Notes: generated by a model not told the origin, from the letters alone. A stretch of 64,000 bases of DNA from Hemileia vastatrix (GCA_030280995.1 JASXTE010000017.1:18742498-18806497), one strand, 5' to 3'. Positions 23,193-34,427 are shown, counted from the first letter of the stretch. Program-made: numbers and translations.

Positions 23193-23801
23193 ATGGATCC
23201 TACTGCAACTACATCTAGGGGATGTCAGGAGAGGGTTAAATCGCCCAATTCTTTGACATTGTTTCCAAAGACGGTAACTAAGATCATTAGGTGTAAAGAT
23301 GAAAGCTTGCGTTTTGCGGGAATTAATACCAAGAAGGTTTTACGCAGGTTTGAACAGGCAGCTGAAGTTCATGGAGCAACTGAATTTGATATGGTACGTC
23401 AAGTACTATTTTTTGTAACTAATGAGTGCAAAGACAATTTAGAGGATCTAAAAGGGCATGAAGAGCGAGATTGGCCAGCGCTAAAAGAACAGATGCTCAA
23501 GAGATGGCCAAAGGTTACCAAGGAAACTAGGTACACAATGAAGGACCTGAATATCTTGGTAAAAAGAGTTAAAGCTAAAGGGGGTGTTCAAGACCCTAAG
23601 GAATTTAAAAGTTTTAGGGAAGACTTTGACCGAATAGTAGAATATTTAGTTAGTAATAAAGACTTTAGTGATGCTAATGCGTCTTTACCTTGGTTTTGTG
23701 AAGCGTTAGTGCCAGAAGTTGTGACTGGGCAAAAAGGCGCTTGGATAACGAAGGAAAACTGGTTAAAAAAAGGGACGGAAATTATAAGTACCCTGGATTA
23801 G
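23193..23801 (+). CDS. Element C gag (capsid part)
   Basis: ATG at 23193 follows the primer site by 220 nt. The 202-residue product matches the gag region of element F and D in order and motif: a conserved start near FAGINTKKVLRRFEQAAEVHG, then DMVRQVLFFVTNE, then W-PALKEQMLKRWPK. It would assemble the particle that packages element RNA. The frame ends at a TAG (23799-23801), and the next frame starts 70 nt later in another phase. Whether this junction is a natural recoding site or damage cannot be told from one copy. Confidence 0.8.
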   Translation: MDPTATTSRGCQERVKSPNSLTLFPKTVTKIIRCKDESLRFAGINTKKVLRRFEQAAEVHGATEFDMVRQVLFFVTNECKDNLEDLKGHEERDWPALKEQMLKRWPKVTKETRYTMKDLNILVKRVKAKGGVQDPKEFKSFREDFDRIVEYLVSNKDFSDANASLPWFCEALVPEVVTGQKGAWITKENWLKKGTEIISTLD

Positions 23802-23871
23802 AAGAAGTAAAAATGGCGGTGTAAGCTTAAATTAAGTTGCGTTGAGTTGAGAGTCGCACAGTAGGGTTGCT

Positions 23872-25500
23872 TTGGATAATGAGGAGATGAATGAAGATGT
23901 GTCTGGTGCACAATTGCCCCCTCAGATGTCGTCACCTAAAGATAAAGTTTTCACTAAGGAGCCAGATTCAGTTATTTCAAGGATTGATGAGTTGGAGAAA
24001 AAGATAATTGAAGCAGCAAAGGGGAGAGAATTGTTTAGGCCCAAGAGTTCTCCTCAACCTTTGCATTTTTCTGCAATGGTGTGCTATTATTGTAATAATG
24101 AGGGGCATACTAGGATGAGGTGTAACGTGCTTCAAAGGGATAAAAAAGAAAAGGTAGTTTATGAGGACGGGACTACGCTTATGTTGGAAGACAGCACTAA
24201 GCTTGTTAAAGACAAGGATCAAGGGATGCGAGCCATGGTCATCGATCATATTAATAAAAAGTCTATGGAAGGCAGGTTGAACAAGGGTAAAGAGCCAGAA
24301 ATTAATGAAAAAGGCAAGGATACAAAGTCAGTCAATTTTGCAGTTACTTGCGCAGTGCTGGATTTTAAAGTAAAAGAGGGAGCAGTTGCAGCACCACTCA
24401 CAGCAGCGCCTTTGGAGATGTTCGCAGAAAAGCACAAGAAAATGGCCCCAACTACAGTTGCTAGGCCAAGAAGGGCTGGCGCTAGGTATGCCAATCCAGA
24501 GGATATGGAGGAAGTAGGGTATACTGCTAGAGAGAATACACCTACGCCTATGGAGGATGTTGAAATTAAGGGTATAGAACCAGGTGGTTATGGTGTGGAT
24601 CACCAGGTAGAAGATCAAACGGCAATGTTGGAGGAATCAGAGGTAGTACAGCAAAGAGCGGTACCTGCTGAAGGAATGCCTGGAGCAAGGCACAATACAC
24701 CAAAGAACCCACCTGGAAGAGCAAAAGCTGGTGCGAAGGGGACTCAACCTAAATGGAGAATGCAGTGTCTGGTTCACTCTGATGTTCCTAAAGCAGCCAA
24801 GGATTTAGTTGCGCAATGTTTGAAGACTACAGTCTCTGTTCCGTTGGGGATTCTGACAGCAGTAGCGCCGGATGTAGCGAATGGAATTGTGGATAAGTGT
24901 AGGAAGCAAAGGATTTCTAATTGCGCTGAGTTTGATGTTGAACAGCAGACATTTCAGCCAATTGTTGGAATACCTAGGGTGCCACATTATGCAGGACCCT
25001 TAGGGTATTTAACAATTACTGTAAATGGTAAGAAAATTAAAGTGTAAGTAGATACAGGTTCACAAATCAATGTGGTGTCAGTGGATGATGCAGTGGAGTT
25101 AGGTCTTCCTGTTAAAGATGGTGAAGGCACTGTCGCAGGAATTGGTGGAGGTAGGTTACCTGTTATAGGTGTAGCAGAATATGTACGCACTAGAGTTGCG
25201 GGAGCAATGAGGGATATACATTTTTATGTTCCAATGGGTGTAGTAAAACCAGTTTTAGGCACGCCATTTTTAATGGATTATTCTGCAACTATAGATTATA
25301 TTTTGAATAAGACTATTGGAATAAGGATTATGGGTGATGATGGTGCTCCAGTGACAGCGGTCTTAGTAGCGCCCAAGGATGGTGGCTGGGAAACTAAGTA
25401 CTCTGGAGCTGCGCGGTTAGAGAAAGAAAGAGAATTTTATGAGGAAGTCTCAGATGAAGAGATAGGGCGACCGCCAGGAAGGCGCCAACATTTTCATTAG
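23872..25500 (+). pseudogene. Element C zinc knuckle and aspartic protease
   Basis: The first 391 codons contain a canonical zinc knuckle CYYCNNEGHTRMRC (C-x2-C-x4-H-x4-C) at about residue 71 and a long low-complexity linker. The aspartic protease begins at ...GYLTITVNGKKIKV, is cut by an in-frame TAA (25045-25047), and resumes as VDTGSQINVVS with the catalytic Asp. A later PVLGTPFLMDYSA is the protease's C-terminal hydrophobic-Gly block. By comparison with F (SALVDSGSQ), the stop replaces a Leu codon, a one-base TTA to TAA change. The protease would mature the gag-pol polyprotein. Confidence 0.85.
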
Positions 25501-25829
25501 GGAATGGCATTTTAGGTGTTAGTATCTCCCAGAATGAGAGGAACCCAGATAGTGACCAGTCAGTCCAACAATAAGGGATACATAAAGCGGTACTTCATAG
25601 GTGTCTTGGGAATACTACTGTAGAATGTATTATACCTTAGCTTTTTAATTTCTTTGATTACAGATATTTTTATAGTTACATTAAAAAGAAAAGACAAAAA
25701 CAGGATTTAGGTGCAACCTGTAGTTATATTAAAAAGGGTTTTATTTTAATTAATGAAGAAATCAGAAAGAGCTGTTCTGCATCAAAGTATAAACCAGTAG
25801 CTGTTAAGGTTAAACCAGTTAATGTAGCA
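25501..25829 (+). promoter_or_regulatory. Element C gag-pol spacer with conserved stem-loop
   Basis: No gene. At 25525-25539 TCTC pairs with GAGA around CCAGAAT, followed by GAACCCAG, with a weaker outer stem (TATC with GATA, 25523-25526 and 25548-25551, partly overlapping). Elements D (35913-35949) and F (62557-62596) have a better-formed version at the same place between protease/gag and pol. Confidence 0.5.
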
Positions 25830-27200
25830 ATGCCTGATTTGAATCCTCCTTTGCAGAGGCCAGCGCTGTCTAGGAATCCTTATGATACCCCTTTAACAAA
25901 GTTTCCGCCTGATTTTGCGCCTACTGGTAAGATTACGATGGAAAGGCTTCAGATGTTTAATTTTGGACCAGAGGATTGGTTATCGCAGGAAGAAAAGAAG
26001 TTTTTGTTACACGTTATGGTTCTTAGGGAAAATGCTATTGCATTTTCAGAAGAGGAAAGAGGTTTGTTAAAACACTCTTATGGTAAACCTTATATTGTTC
26101 CAGTTATACCTCATGCGCCGTGGCAGAAAAAGGCTTTTCCAATACCAGCGGCCATAAGAGAAGAGTATACGGAATTAATTTGGGGAAGGTTAAAGTCTGG
26201 CTTGTATGAACAGTCTATTTCTAGTTATTCAAGTCCAGTGTTTTGCGTTGTTAAACATAATGGTAGATTAAGGGTTGTTCATGATCTTAGGAAAATTAAC
26301 AAGGTTACAGCAAAAGACGTGGGGATGCCACCAACACCAGAAGAGTTTGTGGATTCTTTTGCGGGACGTGCATGTTATGGATTAGGTGATATTATGGGAG
26401 GATACAATGAGCGCAAATTGGATGAATCATCCAGACCCATGACCACGTTTGAAACACCACTGGGGCGCTTAAGGTTGACAAGGTTACCACAAGGCGCAAC
26501 GAATTCTGTGGCGGTATACCAAGCACAGATGATGTGGATATTGCAGGATGAAATTCCAGAACATGTGAGAATTTTCATTGATGATGGCAGTATAAAAGGA
26601 CCAGCCAGTGATTACGATGGGGAAGTGTTAGAAGAGAATCCGCGTATTAGAAAGTTTGTTTGAGAATATGCGATTAATCTGGAAAGAGTGCTATTTAGGA
26701 TAGAGGAGGCAGGATTAACAATTTCTGGGTCCAAATTTGCTTGTTGTGTTCCAGCGCTAGATATAGTGGGACATGTGGTATGCAAGGAAGGGAGAATCGT
26801 TGCTGAGAAACAGAGGAATAAGGTACTTACGTGGCCAAGACCAAGAAATACTAAGGAAGTTAGAGGTTTTTTAGGCATCTGTACCCATGTAAGAATTTTT
26901 ATTCGAGATTTTGCCTTGTTGTCTTCACCTTTACGGCGCTTAATGAGAAAAGATGTTGTATGGGATTTGACGGAGGAATGTGAGGAGTCATTCAAGTTAT
27001 TGAAAAGGATTGTAGGGAAAGACATTCTTTTGAATAAATTGGAGTATGGACCAGGCGCTGGAAAAATTACTTTAGTGGTAGATTCTAGTGTGTCCGTGGT
27101 GGGCGCAGTTTTGATGCAGGAGGATGAGGAAGGTAATGATAGACCTGTCTTTATGAGTCTAAGACTTTTACCAAAGGGGAGTCCAGGTACTCTCAGTCCA
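25830..27200 (+). pseudogene. Element C reverse transcriptase
   Basis: The ATG at 25830 is only the first start; pol may begin upstream. Ty3-type RT motifs run from SSPVFCVVKHNGRLRVVHDLR through CYGLGDIMGGYNE and LPQGATNSVAVYQAQM to catalytic FIDDGSIKGP (26574-26603, residue about 249). A TGA at 26661-26663 interrupts the frame where D has a Trp codon (RFIWEYAI), so it is a TGG to TGA change. The frame continues through the thumb and connection (GRIVAEKQRNKVLTWPRP) and the first RNase H Asp (VVDSSVSVVGAVLMQ). A frameshift near 27160 moves it to the next frame. Confidence 0.88.
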
Positions 27201-27202
27201 AG

Positions 27203-27943
27203 TTGGAGTTATGTGGAGTAGCGAAGATTCTTAAGAAGCTACAAGGGATGCTTTGGGGGCAGCATTTTGAGCTGCAGGTTGATGCGCTATTGTTGGTACA
27301 AATGATTAGTAGCCCGAGTTTACCAGATGCGCCCATGACAAGGTGGGTAGCACAGATTAATTTGTTTTCTTTTGATTTAGTCCATAAACCGGGAAAATTG
27401 TTCACTATGCCGGATTCATTGTCAAGAAGACCGCTGTGTGAAGAAGACTCGGAAGTGGAGGAATTGGAAGAAGATAAGAAATGGGTAAATGGGATAGATT
27501 ATTGTTATGAAAGATTTAACAGTAACGTCCGCAATGAAAATAAACTAGCAGGCAGTATTGTCCGTGATGACAATAAACTAGTAATGTGGAAGGTCTGTAA
27601 AGACATAAAAATGGATATTGATGATGATGTTTGTAGCAAGGGTAGTCTGCAACTGGATTTAGGGGACGCTGAAGCTAATGTAGCGACAAGAAGTGCACAA
27701 GGCAAAGTAGTGGAAGAGTCAGATGATGAAGATGATTCAAGGGGAAGTCTAGACAGTAGTACTCATCTCGAAGAAGGGGAGTATTCTGAAGATGACACAT
27801 CTACTGATGAAGGAGTAGAGTTTTTAAGGTTATATTTGGAAGGTAGTAGTCGAAAAGATTTTTGCAATAAAAAGGGTTGGTGCAACATTAAGAAGCGTGC
27901 TAAAGCTTATATTATTAAAAATAGGAAGTTATGGAAGAATTGA
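27203..27943 (+). pseudogene. Element C RNase H C-terminus and acidic linker
   Basis: Continues RNase H in the shifted frame: LELCGVAKILKKL, then VDALLLVQMI, MTRWVAQINLFSFDLVHKPG and MPDSLSRRP, the usual end of Ty3 RNase H. A roughly 160-residue acidic, variable linker leads to integrase. In the linker DNA two copies of the hairpin motif lie back to back (27527-27579), encoding VRNENKLAG and VRDDNKLVM. A TGA at 27941-27943 ends the frame, which reopens immediately. Confidence 0.82.
27527..27580 (+). repeat. Two copies of the covarying hairpin motif (element C)
   Basis: The second copy has stem TATTGTC/GACAATA (27556-27562 with 27569-27575, seven pairs) around CGTGAT, with AACTA completing the ATAAACT tail. 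The first, at 27527-27546, has the loop CGCAAT and tail ATAAACT but only a weak stem. Confidence 0.65.
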
Positions 27944-29100
27944 GCTTTGTCCCCTCAGTTAGTTTTTCAAACTAGGGAAGGGAAGGAGAAGATACTCAGG
28001 GAGTTATATGAGAATTTAGGACATAGAGGTAAAGATGAGACGTATGGCAGAGTTAGGGAAAGATTCTGGTGGCCCAATATGAAAAATGAAGTAAGAGATT
28101 GGGTTAAATCTTGTCCTGAATTCAAGTGCAGGATTTACAGAAAGCCAAAAGAGAAAGGAAGAGCAACAGGCAAAGATACTGTTTTTGGTAGGGTCAGTTT
28201 AGATGCAGTTCATATAAAAGAAGGACACTTTAAATACTTGGTAGTAGCCAGGGATGATCTATCAGGATGGATTGAAGCAGTGCCATTGGTAAATCTCAAG
28301 GCAAGTAATGTAGCTGAATTTTTGAAGAAAGAATGGATTTACAGGTATGGGGTAATGAAGATGGTAACCATAGATGGTGGCACTGAATTTGCTGGAGAAT
28401 TCCAAGAGTTAGTAAAAGGTATTGGCGCAAAGTTACAAGTTGCAACACCATATTATCCTGAAGCAGAGGGAATGGTAGAAAGAGGGCATCAAGTTATAAA
28501 AGATGCGCTAGTTAAAATATGTGGAAATAGCGGGGCAAAATGGAAGAACTATTTGCCATTAGTTTTGTTTGCGGACAGGATTTTAGTTAAAAGGACAACA
28601 GGGTTTTCACTGTATGAACTGATGTTTGGTCAAAGGGAAATATATTACCTATTGATCTGGAGGCTGGATCATTTCTATGATGTGACTGGGATCAAGTGCG
28701 CTCTACTGAAGATTTAATTCTAGCGAGGGTAGCGCAGCTTGAAAGAAAGGACAAGTTTGTGGAGAAGGCATATGATAGAATGATGCAGATCCGTGACAAG
28801 TCAGTTAAATATTGGGATGAGCATTTAGCGCATAGGTTAAGGAAGCCATTGAACCCAGGAGATTTGGTTTTGGTTTATAATAGAAGTTTAGAAAGCCAAT
28901 TGGGCAATATGTTTTCTGACAGATGGAACGGTCCATATAGGATAAGAAAGCAGATAACTGGAGGGTCTTATTTACCGGAGGAATTGGATGGTACTGAGTG
29001 GAAGCAATGTGTGGCTGCAGATCAGATCAAAAGATTCTACCCAAGGGGTGTTCCAGTGATACAAGATAACCTCCGGAATGAGGAAAAACTACCAGAATAA
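27944..29100 (+). pseudogene. Element C integrase
   Basis: The zinc region reads LYENLGHRG...SCPEFKCR. One His and the second Cys of the HHCC motif are replaced (Tyr and Phe). The DDE core is visible: Asp in SLDAVHIKEG, Asp in TIDGGTEFAG, Glu in EAEGMVERGHQV. A frameshift near 28640 moves to the 28696 frame, which holds the C-terminal module with DLVLVYNRSLESQ, DRWNGPYRIRKQ and GGSYLPEELDG. The frame ends in LRNEEKLPE at a TAA (29098-29100), right on a copy of the hairpin motif. Integrase would insert the DNA copy and make the 5-bp duplication. Confidence 0.88.
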
Positions 29101-29123
29101 TACCTCCGGGAAGAGGTTAAACT
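29070..29123 (+). repeat. Two hairpin-motif copies at the end of element C pol
   Basis: CCTC-CGGAAT-GAGG then AAAAACT (29070-29090) and CCTC-CGGGAA-GAGG then TTAAACT (29103-29123), 33 nt apart. The first overlaps the last pol codons, the second is just past the stop. Confidence 0.75.
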
Positions 29124-29647
29124 AACAAGTTATGTTAAGTTTTGTTTTTTTAAGAGGACTCACAGGAGGCTTTTTGACACAGTTGTGACGGATAGAGGGC
29201 GCTAACTGGAAGTTAGGCGGACTATGGCTGAACATGCAACTGGAACAAGCGCTTAGATGAGGGTGAAGAGGAAAATGAAATCTTATATTTTCATTTTTCG
29301 AGGGGACATGACAAAATAGGTAATTGGATTAAAGGAGATGTGTATCATCAATTTATAGATGAGGCGCTCTACAGTTCAATTCTTATTTTACATGGTATAT
29401 TGCTGTATTGCAGTAAAGGCGGTAAAGTTTTACAATATGAAGGTTTATTTATGATTTTTTTTGGGTTTAAAGTCTTTTAAAGAAAGTAGAGGGAGCAAAG
29501 TTAGGCGCTCTAAAAGTATGGAAGACGGGTGTAATAAAATAGCGCCATGTCTAAAAAGATTATGTGAAGGCATAGCATGAAAAATATACGAAGACTATGT
29601 ACAGGGAGAATGGACAGAGGAGGCTCATAAGGAAAAGCGCTAGTGGG
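29124..29647 (+). other. Element C post-pol spacer
   Basis: No gene seen. Separates pol from the 3' end of the convergent antisense zinc-cluster gene. Contains several GCGC tetramers. Confidence 0.5.
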
Positions 29648-30735
29648 CTATTCAGTATCAGAGTGAAAGCTAATAGGATATCCTTTCCAGTCTTTAGGCA
29701 TGACAAAGCAACGGGCATTGGCGGGGAATCCAAGAATAGTTGATGAGCTGATTTTGTTCTTTAGCTGACCTATCATTTCTATATGGGTATAGCAAGCTTC
29801 ATGTTCAGTGTCAGAAAAAGCTGGTGCATTAGAGTAGGATAGAGACATAGCGTCATATATAAGACGAAGTCTGGAAAACATTTGCATGGAATGGACGAAG
29901 GGTAAAGGAATAGGAACCCATCCCAGGGAGATGGATTCATTGAAGCCTGAAAAAGAGTCAGCGGGTAAAGGAAGCATAAGTATAATAAAGGATACTTACT
30001 TGCTAATAAGTTTTGTGTGCGCGCTGATGGCAAAGTAATGGTAACCGCGTCAGGAGCAGCTGCAGTGGAGCCTGAGCGCATAGAAGCATTAGAGCTTGGA
30101 GTGGAAGAAGGTGTAGCGCTAGGCTGAATAGATATTTCGCACCTGGGAAAACTAGGAAGGAATGGAGATTCATAAGGAACATTATTATTAGTGGAAATAG
30201 TGGGAGTAGTGGTTGTAGCTATGGGAGCGCTACTAGTAGAGCTAGGTGGAAAGCGGATATAACCAGCAGGAAGAGGAGTATTCTGGTTTAAAGAGATGTT
30301 GCAAGTTTTGCGGTATCTAAAGCAATTGTCACAGGCAGGTCTAAAGGAGGCATACCCCCAAGGTTATGAAATGTACAATGGAAGTTGCGGCGTTTACAAA
30401 ACAAGCACGCTTGATCTTTTGGGACGGTACGATATTGAGTCATAATATTTGGATGAAAGAGATCTAGGTTATTAGAAGGGTTATTTATAAGATAACATGG
30501 CATTGTAGAGAAGTCACCATTGCGCCATGTTTGACTTGAGCGCCAGATGGTTTCTAAGAAGATAGGGAAAAGTTTTTGTCATAATGAAGGACCCAAGGAA
30601 AGGCAAATCTGTTTCAGTCAAGGGAAAGTCATATATTGCGAAGATCTGAAGATTACAAGAGAGCGCATGCATCTTTGATGCAGGGGAAGTATTTGCTGCT
30701 ATAGAAAGTAGCAACAATCTCAAGCATTTAGTAGA
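29648..30735 (-). pseudogene. Element C antisense gene 2: Zn(II)2Cys6-like protein
   Basis: Read on the minus strand. An N-terminal part (from about 30720) leads through SSQTWRNGDFSTMPCYL to DQACLFCKRRNFHC. After one frame change in a run of five Cs on the plus strand (30355-30359) it continues to PACDNCFRYRKTC. The spacing is C-x2-C-x6-C-x14-C-x2-C-x6-C, the pattern of fungal binuclear zinc-cluster DNA-binding domains. A Ser/Thr/Pro-rich stretch follows, then a GTAAGT...TTTCAG intron (29947-29999, 53 nt) and a last exon to TAG at 29648. At least one upstream frame change near 30580 is also needed. Element D has a homologue in the same place and orientation. A regulator of the element or of host genes is inference; some basic residues typical of the family are present. 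Confidence 0.65.
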
Positions 30736-30900
30736 AGGGTGCTGCTTAGAAATCAGATGATAATTTCTGAAGGCAACTCATCTCGCAGTTGTAGAATTTT
30801 CACAGGAAAATTAAGGGAACATAAAATAATAATATTAAAGTCTTTTTTTTTACAAGATAATATACAATTTACAGGTACTATATACAAGGAAGTTTTTTTT

Positions 30901-31946
30901 TTAGTATTCTGCGTCCTCAAAGATTGGAACGCAGAAAGCCCAGTATAAAACAGCCTCTTGCATGTATTGCTGCAAGGTGGTGACTAGCTGTTTTCTTTTG
31001 TCATACTCAGCGTGAGTATAGACCAGGACCGCCTCGAGAAATTTTTCGATGGCGACTATCATATTGTTCATACAACGCATGATTTCATTGTATGGTGCGC
31101 AGGCAACATGCTCTGCAAATTCCCAGTTTTGAGCCGCGGAGGGCTCTTCATCATTGGTGACCGGAGTAGTTTCGACGGGCCATTCGTCCAGGATGATCGT
31201 ATCAAAGACTGGCTGAATAATTGTCCAGTCAGGGATGGGTGTACGAGGAGTACACTCCGGAATATGAGCGGTATCCCAGAAGGGATCTTCTTCCAAGGCT
31301 GGAAGGAATAGAGGAACGTTTGGTGGTGGAGGCGTTTCAGCATAAGGTGTGCCTGGCCCATTCTGATAAAAAAAAAAAAAGGGGGGAAACGTTAGGATTA
31401 AGAAAGGAAGAAGTAGGAAAAGAAGACTTACGGTACTCTCCTCTGAAAAGAGAGATCTTGGGACAGAAGCAATGCTACTGGGTGTAGGTTTGCGGTAACC
31501 AACCTTGGTTTGTTTGTTACCAGGTGGGGTAACAGGAGCAGGCACCGGGCACTTGATGGTCATTTGACGCATCATGTTAGTAGTGGAGGCGTTAGGGTCC
31601 AGGCATGCAACGGTGGGTTGCTTATCGTAACTACACTTCTTTTTGCGAGTCTTGCAGTAATCACATGACTAAAACAAAAAAAAGGGAAAGAAAAGAAAGG
31701 TTAGTAACAACAAGGAAGGAAGGTGAAGATGACTTACAGTGAAGAAATTATTGCCACGACTGGTTTTTGAGAAATGACAAGGAGTTATGCCATTTCGATA
31801 CAGTGGGTGCTTCTTTTCCCACCCATCAGTGTAGTTACAGGGGCTGTTGATGAAGCAGCAGGGGGCTGAGTGCGCACGAACTGTCGAATTGCGTCCACGA
31901 CGTTGGCGGTAGTTTCAGTGGTAGGATTGGTACTTCTAGTATTCAT
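30901..31946 (-). pseudogene. Element C antisense gene 1: three-exon Cys-rich protein
   Basis: ATG at 31946 (minus), exons 31946-31738, 31668-31432 and 31362-30901, with two 69-nt GTAAGT...AG introns. Exon 1 needs one frame change around 31840-31860. Exon 2 opens with SCDYCKTRKKKCSY, a C-x2-C-x6-C half-cluster with basic residues as in Gal4-type factors, but no second half-cluster is evident. Exon 3 is acidic and proline-rich, then helical (FAEHVACAPYNEIMRCMNNM), ending DAEY. A CATAAATA box on the minus strand near 32024-32031, about 80 nt upstream and next to the 3' LTR, could be its promoter. Conserved splice sites suggest a real gene. Function is unknown. Confidence 0.6.
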
Positions 31947-32049
31947 TATATATAAAAAAAAAGGATGACAAATAAAAAGAGAAGAAGATGGAAGATGGAG
32001 GAAGAAAACGATGCAAGACGCAGGTATTTATGGGCTCCTGGGGACAGTT

Positions 32050-32065
32050 GCTAGTAGAGGGAGGA
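32050..32065 (+). promoter_or_regulatory. Element C polypurine tract
   Basis: AGTAGAGGGAGGA abuts the 3' LTR start TGTGG at 32066. Confidence 0.78.
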
Positions 32066-33299
32066 TGTGGTATGCGCCTCTCAGGTAGCATAATTTTAGA
32101 CCAATCAGTGTGCGTAATACAGGAAGAACAAAGGAAGTTAGCCCAGTAGGAAGTGCTAAAATATAATATGTATTTGTGTGTTTCAAAGAACAAAGGAAAT
32201 GGAAGCGCAGAAAAGGATTAAGGGTCTGTGCCCTCGAATTTTTGTAGCGAGATGTGCCGCACAATGGGGAGTTGTGTGTTATTGATCTATGACAGTAAAG
32301 CGCTAAACAATATGGATTTGGACTTTACAATAATTATGTGTTACACATTAAGAAAAGAGATATGACTTGAGGACAATTCAAGTGCATAGTATACTGTACC
32401 GCGGCTAGTTGGGTAACTTACTGAAACAGGTAAAGAGGGAGGCTAACTAGTTAAGCAAATTATCAAGACTATGAACCTAGCATTAAAGAAAAGAGAGTGG
32501 GAACTCGATCGCAAAACTACCCAAGAGTCAAGGCGGCTAGGTTCAGTGTTAGAGTAGGTCAAAACTGAAAATAGCGATGAAACAAAAAATAAAAGGTAGA
32601 GTCAAAAACGCATATGTGGAGTATGAGTGAAACAAGTTAATACTAGCGTTAGTAATCATAGGGTATGTTTTAGGTGCCATAGTTGTTACAAGCGGTGTAC
32701 TTAGTTACTAATAAATTAGCTATTGTTTTACTAATATGGCGCTAGAGCCAGTGCTGAAGATCCACAAGCAAACTGTGTCTTGAGTACTGGAAAAATATAA
32801 AAGGGAGGACTATTTGATAGAGAAGGAGAGTAATATATATATATAGAGAGAGAAGAGAAATATATATATATAAGTAATATAGAATAGCGAATTAAAGATA
32901 TTTTATGAGTCTTTTACCATTCGTGCGTCTGTGTGTGTATTTCATATAGTATAGTGAAAGAGCGCAACATAGAGAGAATATATAGATTTAGTAGGAGTAG
33001 CTATTATTAGAGTTATTTTATTGCTATAATAAGGCATATTCAAAGAGAGCGCTTCAAGAGGGAGTAGCTGTAAATATTAGCGCTTATTAAGAATAGAAAT
33101 ATCCAGATAGTAATACTTGTTTTCCTGATCTCTAAGACTCATCTCTCATCTTTTAAACTTTCTAATCAAATATTAGTGGTACACATTATTGCGCTGTCTT
33201 TAGAAATAAGAGTGGCAGGTTCTTCTTTTTAGAAATTGAAAAGGAGAACCAACCCATCTCTCATTGTGTCTACTGCTTAGTACTTTAGAACAGTCTACA
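32066..33299 (+). repeat. Element C 3' LTR
   Basis: TGTGGTATGCGCC to CAGTCTACA, 1234 bp, pairing with 21705-22951. The microsatellite at about 32828-32880 differs in repeat number. Several GCGC sites of the 5' LTR have become GTGT or GCCC here. Confidence 0.9.
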
Positions 33300-33303
33300 C
33301 CAT

Positions 33304-34406
33304 TGTGGCATTTTGAATCTTAGTATGGCTCTAAAAGTCTATTTGGAATGTTTATTGGGAATAGTACGGTGATCAGAAAAGCCAGATTAATTCAAAATAT
33401 TTTATTATTAAACAAAAATGAAGTTGAAAAAGTCAAGAAATGAATATTTGGACAGATTTATTAATTTTACAGGTCATATGATCTTTTACAGCTGCAAAAT
33501 TAAATTTAATGAAAGTCAAGAAGCTCAAGAACCTTTGGGAGTTTTTCCTGAACTTTTATTATTTTTCCTATATTTTTAATTGATTTTAAAAGATTTATTA
33601 AATTATTTATGTTTTTCAATAATTGCTTAACTTTGATGATTTTTAACAGGGTGAATAGAGCTGCGCAGACTACAAAAAATAGTTAGGAATGTTAAAAAGA
33701 GGTAGCTCTATCATTCTTAAATTTTCTAGATTTTTTATTATAGATTTAAGGTTCTAATTGAGTCTGGAGGTCCAGAAAAGTTCTGTACAAACTTCGTATG
33801 AGCTCCAGACAAACTCCAGACGAGCTTGGGAAGAGCTCTGGTTGTGCTCCAGAGGGAAAAAGGCCACGTGACTGGATATTATGCATATAAGGATGTAGAC
33901 TTGAAATTAGATAGGAAGGGGGACGCAATAGGGAACAGATTATAACAACCATTATTCATATTTTTCTTTTGTCAACAAAATAATTAATTATTTATCATAC
34001 CCTTACAAAATAACAATTTTACATAACACTTTAAATATTTTACTCAACAACTGTTAAAAATTAACATACAGGGTATCATTAGAAAGGTCTCAACTCCAGG
34101 GACTCATTTATAGTATCTGCTCTAAAAAATTATTAAAATCTAAAAACATTAAAACTTCATTCTTTAAAATATTTTATCTGGTGTAACTTTATTGTTGCAT
34201 TTCAGTTTTTTTGCACAGAAGAACAACTCAATCATCCTAACAAGCATTAATTAGACAGGGTTTCATTCTTTATTATTATCAATTAGAATTTTAAGCTTAT
34301 TGATCTAAAAAACTTACAAATCTATTTAGAGGGACAGGGTTTTCTCTGATTATCCAACTCCTTCAGATTCTGCTTACAGAAAGGCAACTGTAAGAGTCTA
34401 CCTACA
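33304..34406 (+). repeat. Element D 5' LTR
   Basis: TGTGGCATTTTG to CTACCTACA, 1103 bp. A TATA-like CATATAAGG lies near 33884. A cluster of CTCCAGA/AGCTCTGG palindromic units sits at about 33765-33860; the 3' LTR has one more unit. Confidence 0.88.
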
Positions 34407-34411
34407 TATTT

Positions 34412-34427
34412 TGGCGCCCAACTTGGG
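34412..34427 (+). promoter_or_regulatory. Element D primer-binding site
   Basis: TGGCGCCCAACTTGGG begins five bases after the LTR end, the usual place for tRNA-primed minus-strand synthesis. Confidence 0.75.

Larger units (their letters stand above)
21705..33299 (+). mobile_element. Element C: Ty3-type retrotransposon with antisense genes
   Basis: LTRs of 1247 and 1234 bp (TGTGG...TCTACA) enclose a primer site, gag, zinc knuckle, protease, RT, RNase H, integrase, then 3 kb with two spliced antisense genes, and a purine tract. RT motif FIDDGSIKGP and integrase YYPEAEGMVERG place it with D and F. Coding is broken by in-frame stops at 25045, 26661 and 27941 and frameshifts near 27160 and 28640. 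It is unusually rich in GCGC compared with D and A. The left flank is CCTGT; the right side has only CCAT before element D starts, so its target duplication is obscured by the tandem insertion. Confidence 0.9.

Noticed and set aside
30901..31575. Single-exon 224-codon reading of antisense gene 1
   Set aside because: It reads through a perfect 69-nt GTAAGT...ATCAG intron as VSLLFLLLPFLILTFPPFFF. The spliced model fits better.
33304..33304. A 5-bp TSD CCATT for element D
   Set aside because: The last T belongs to the LTR start TGTGG, and the right flank is CCGTA. Only CC-N-T is shared, so no clean TSD is claimed for D or C.
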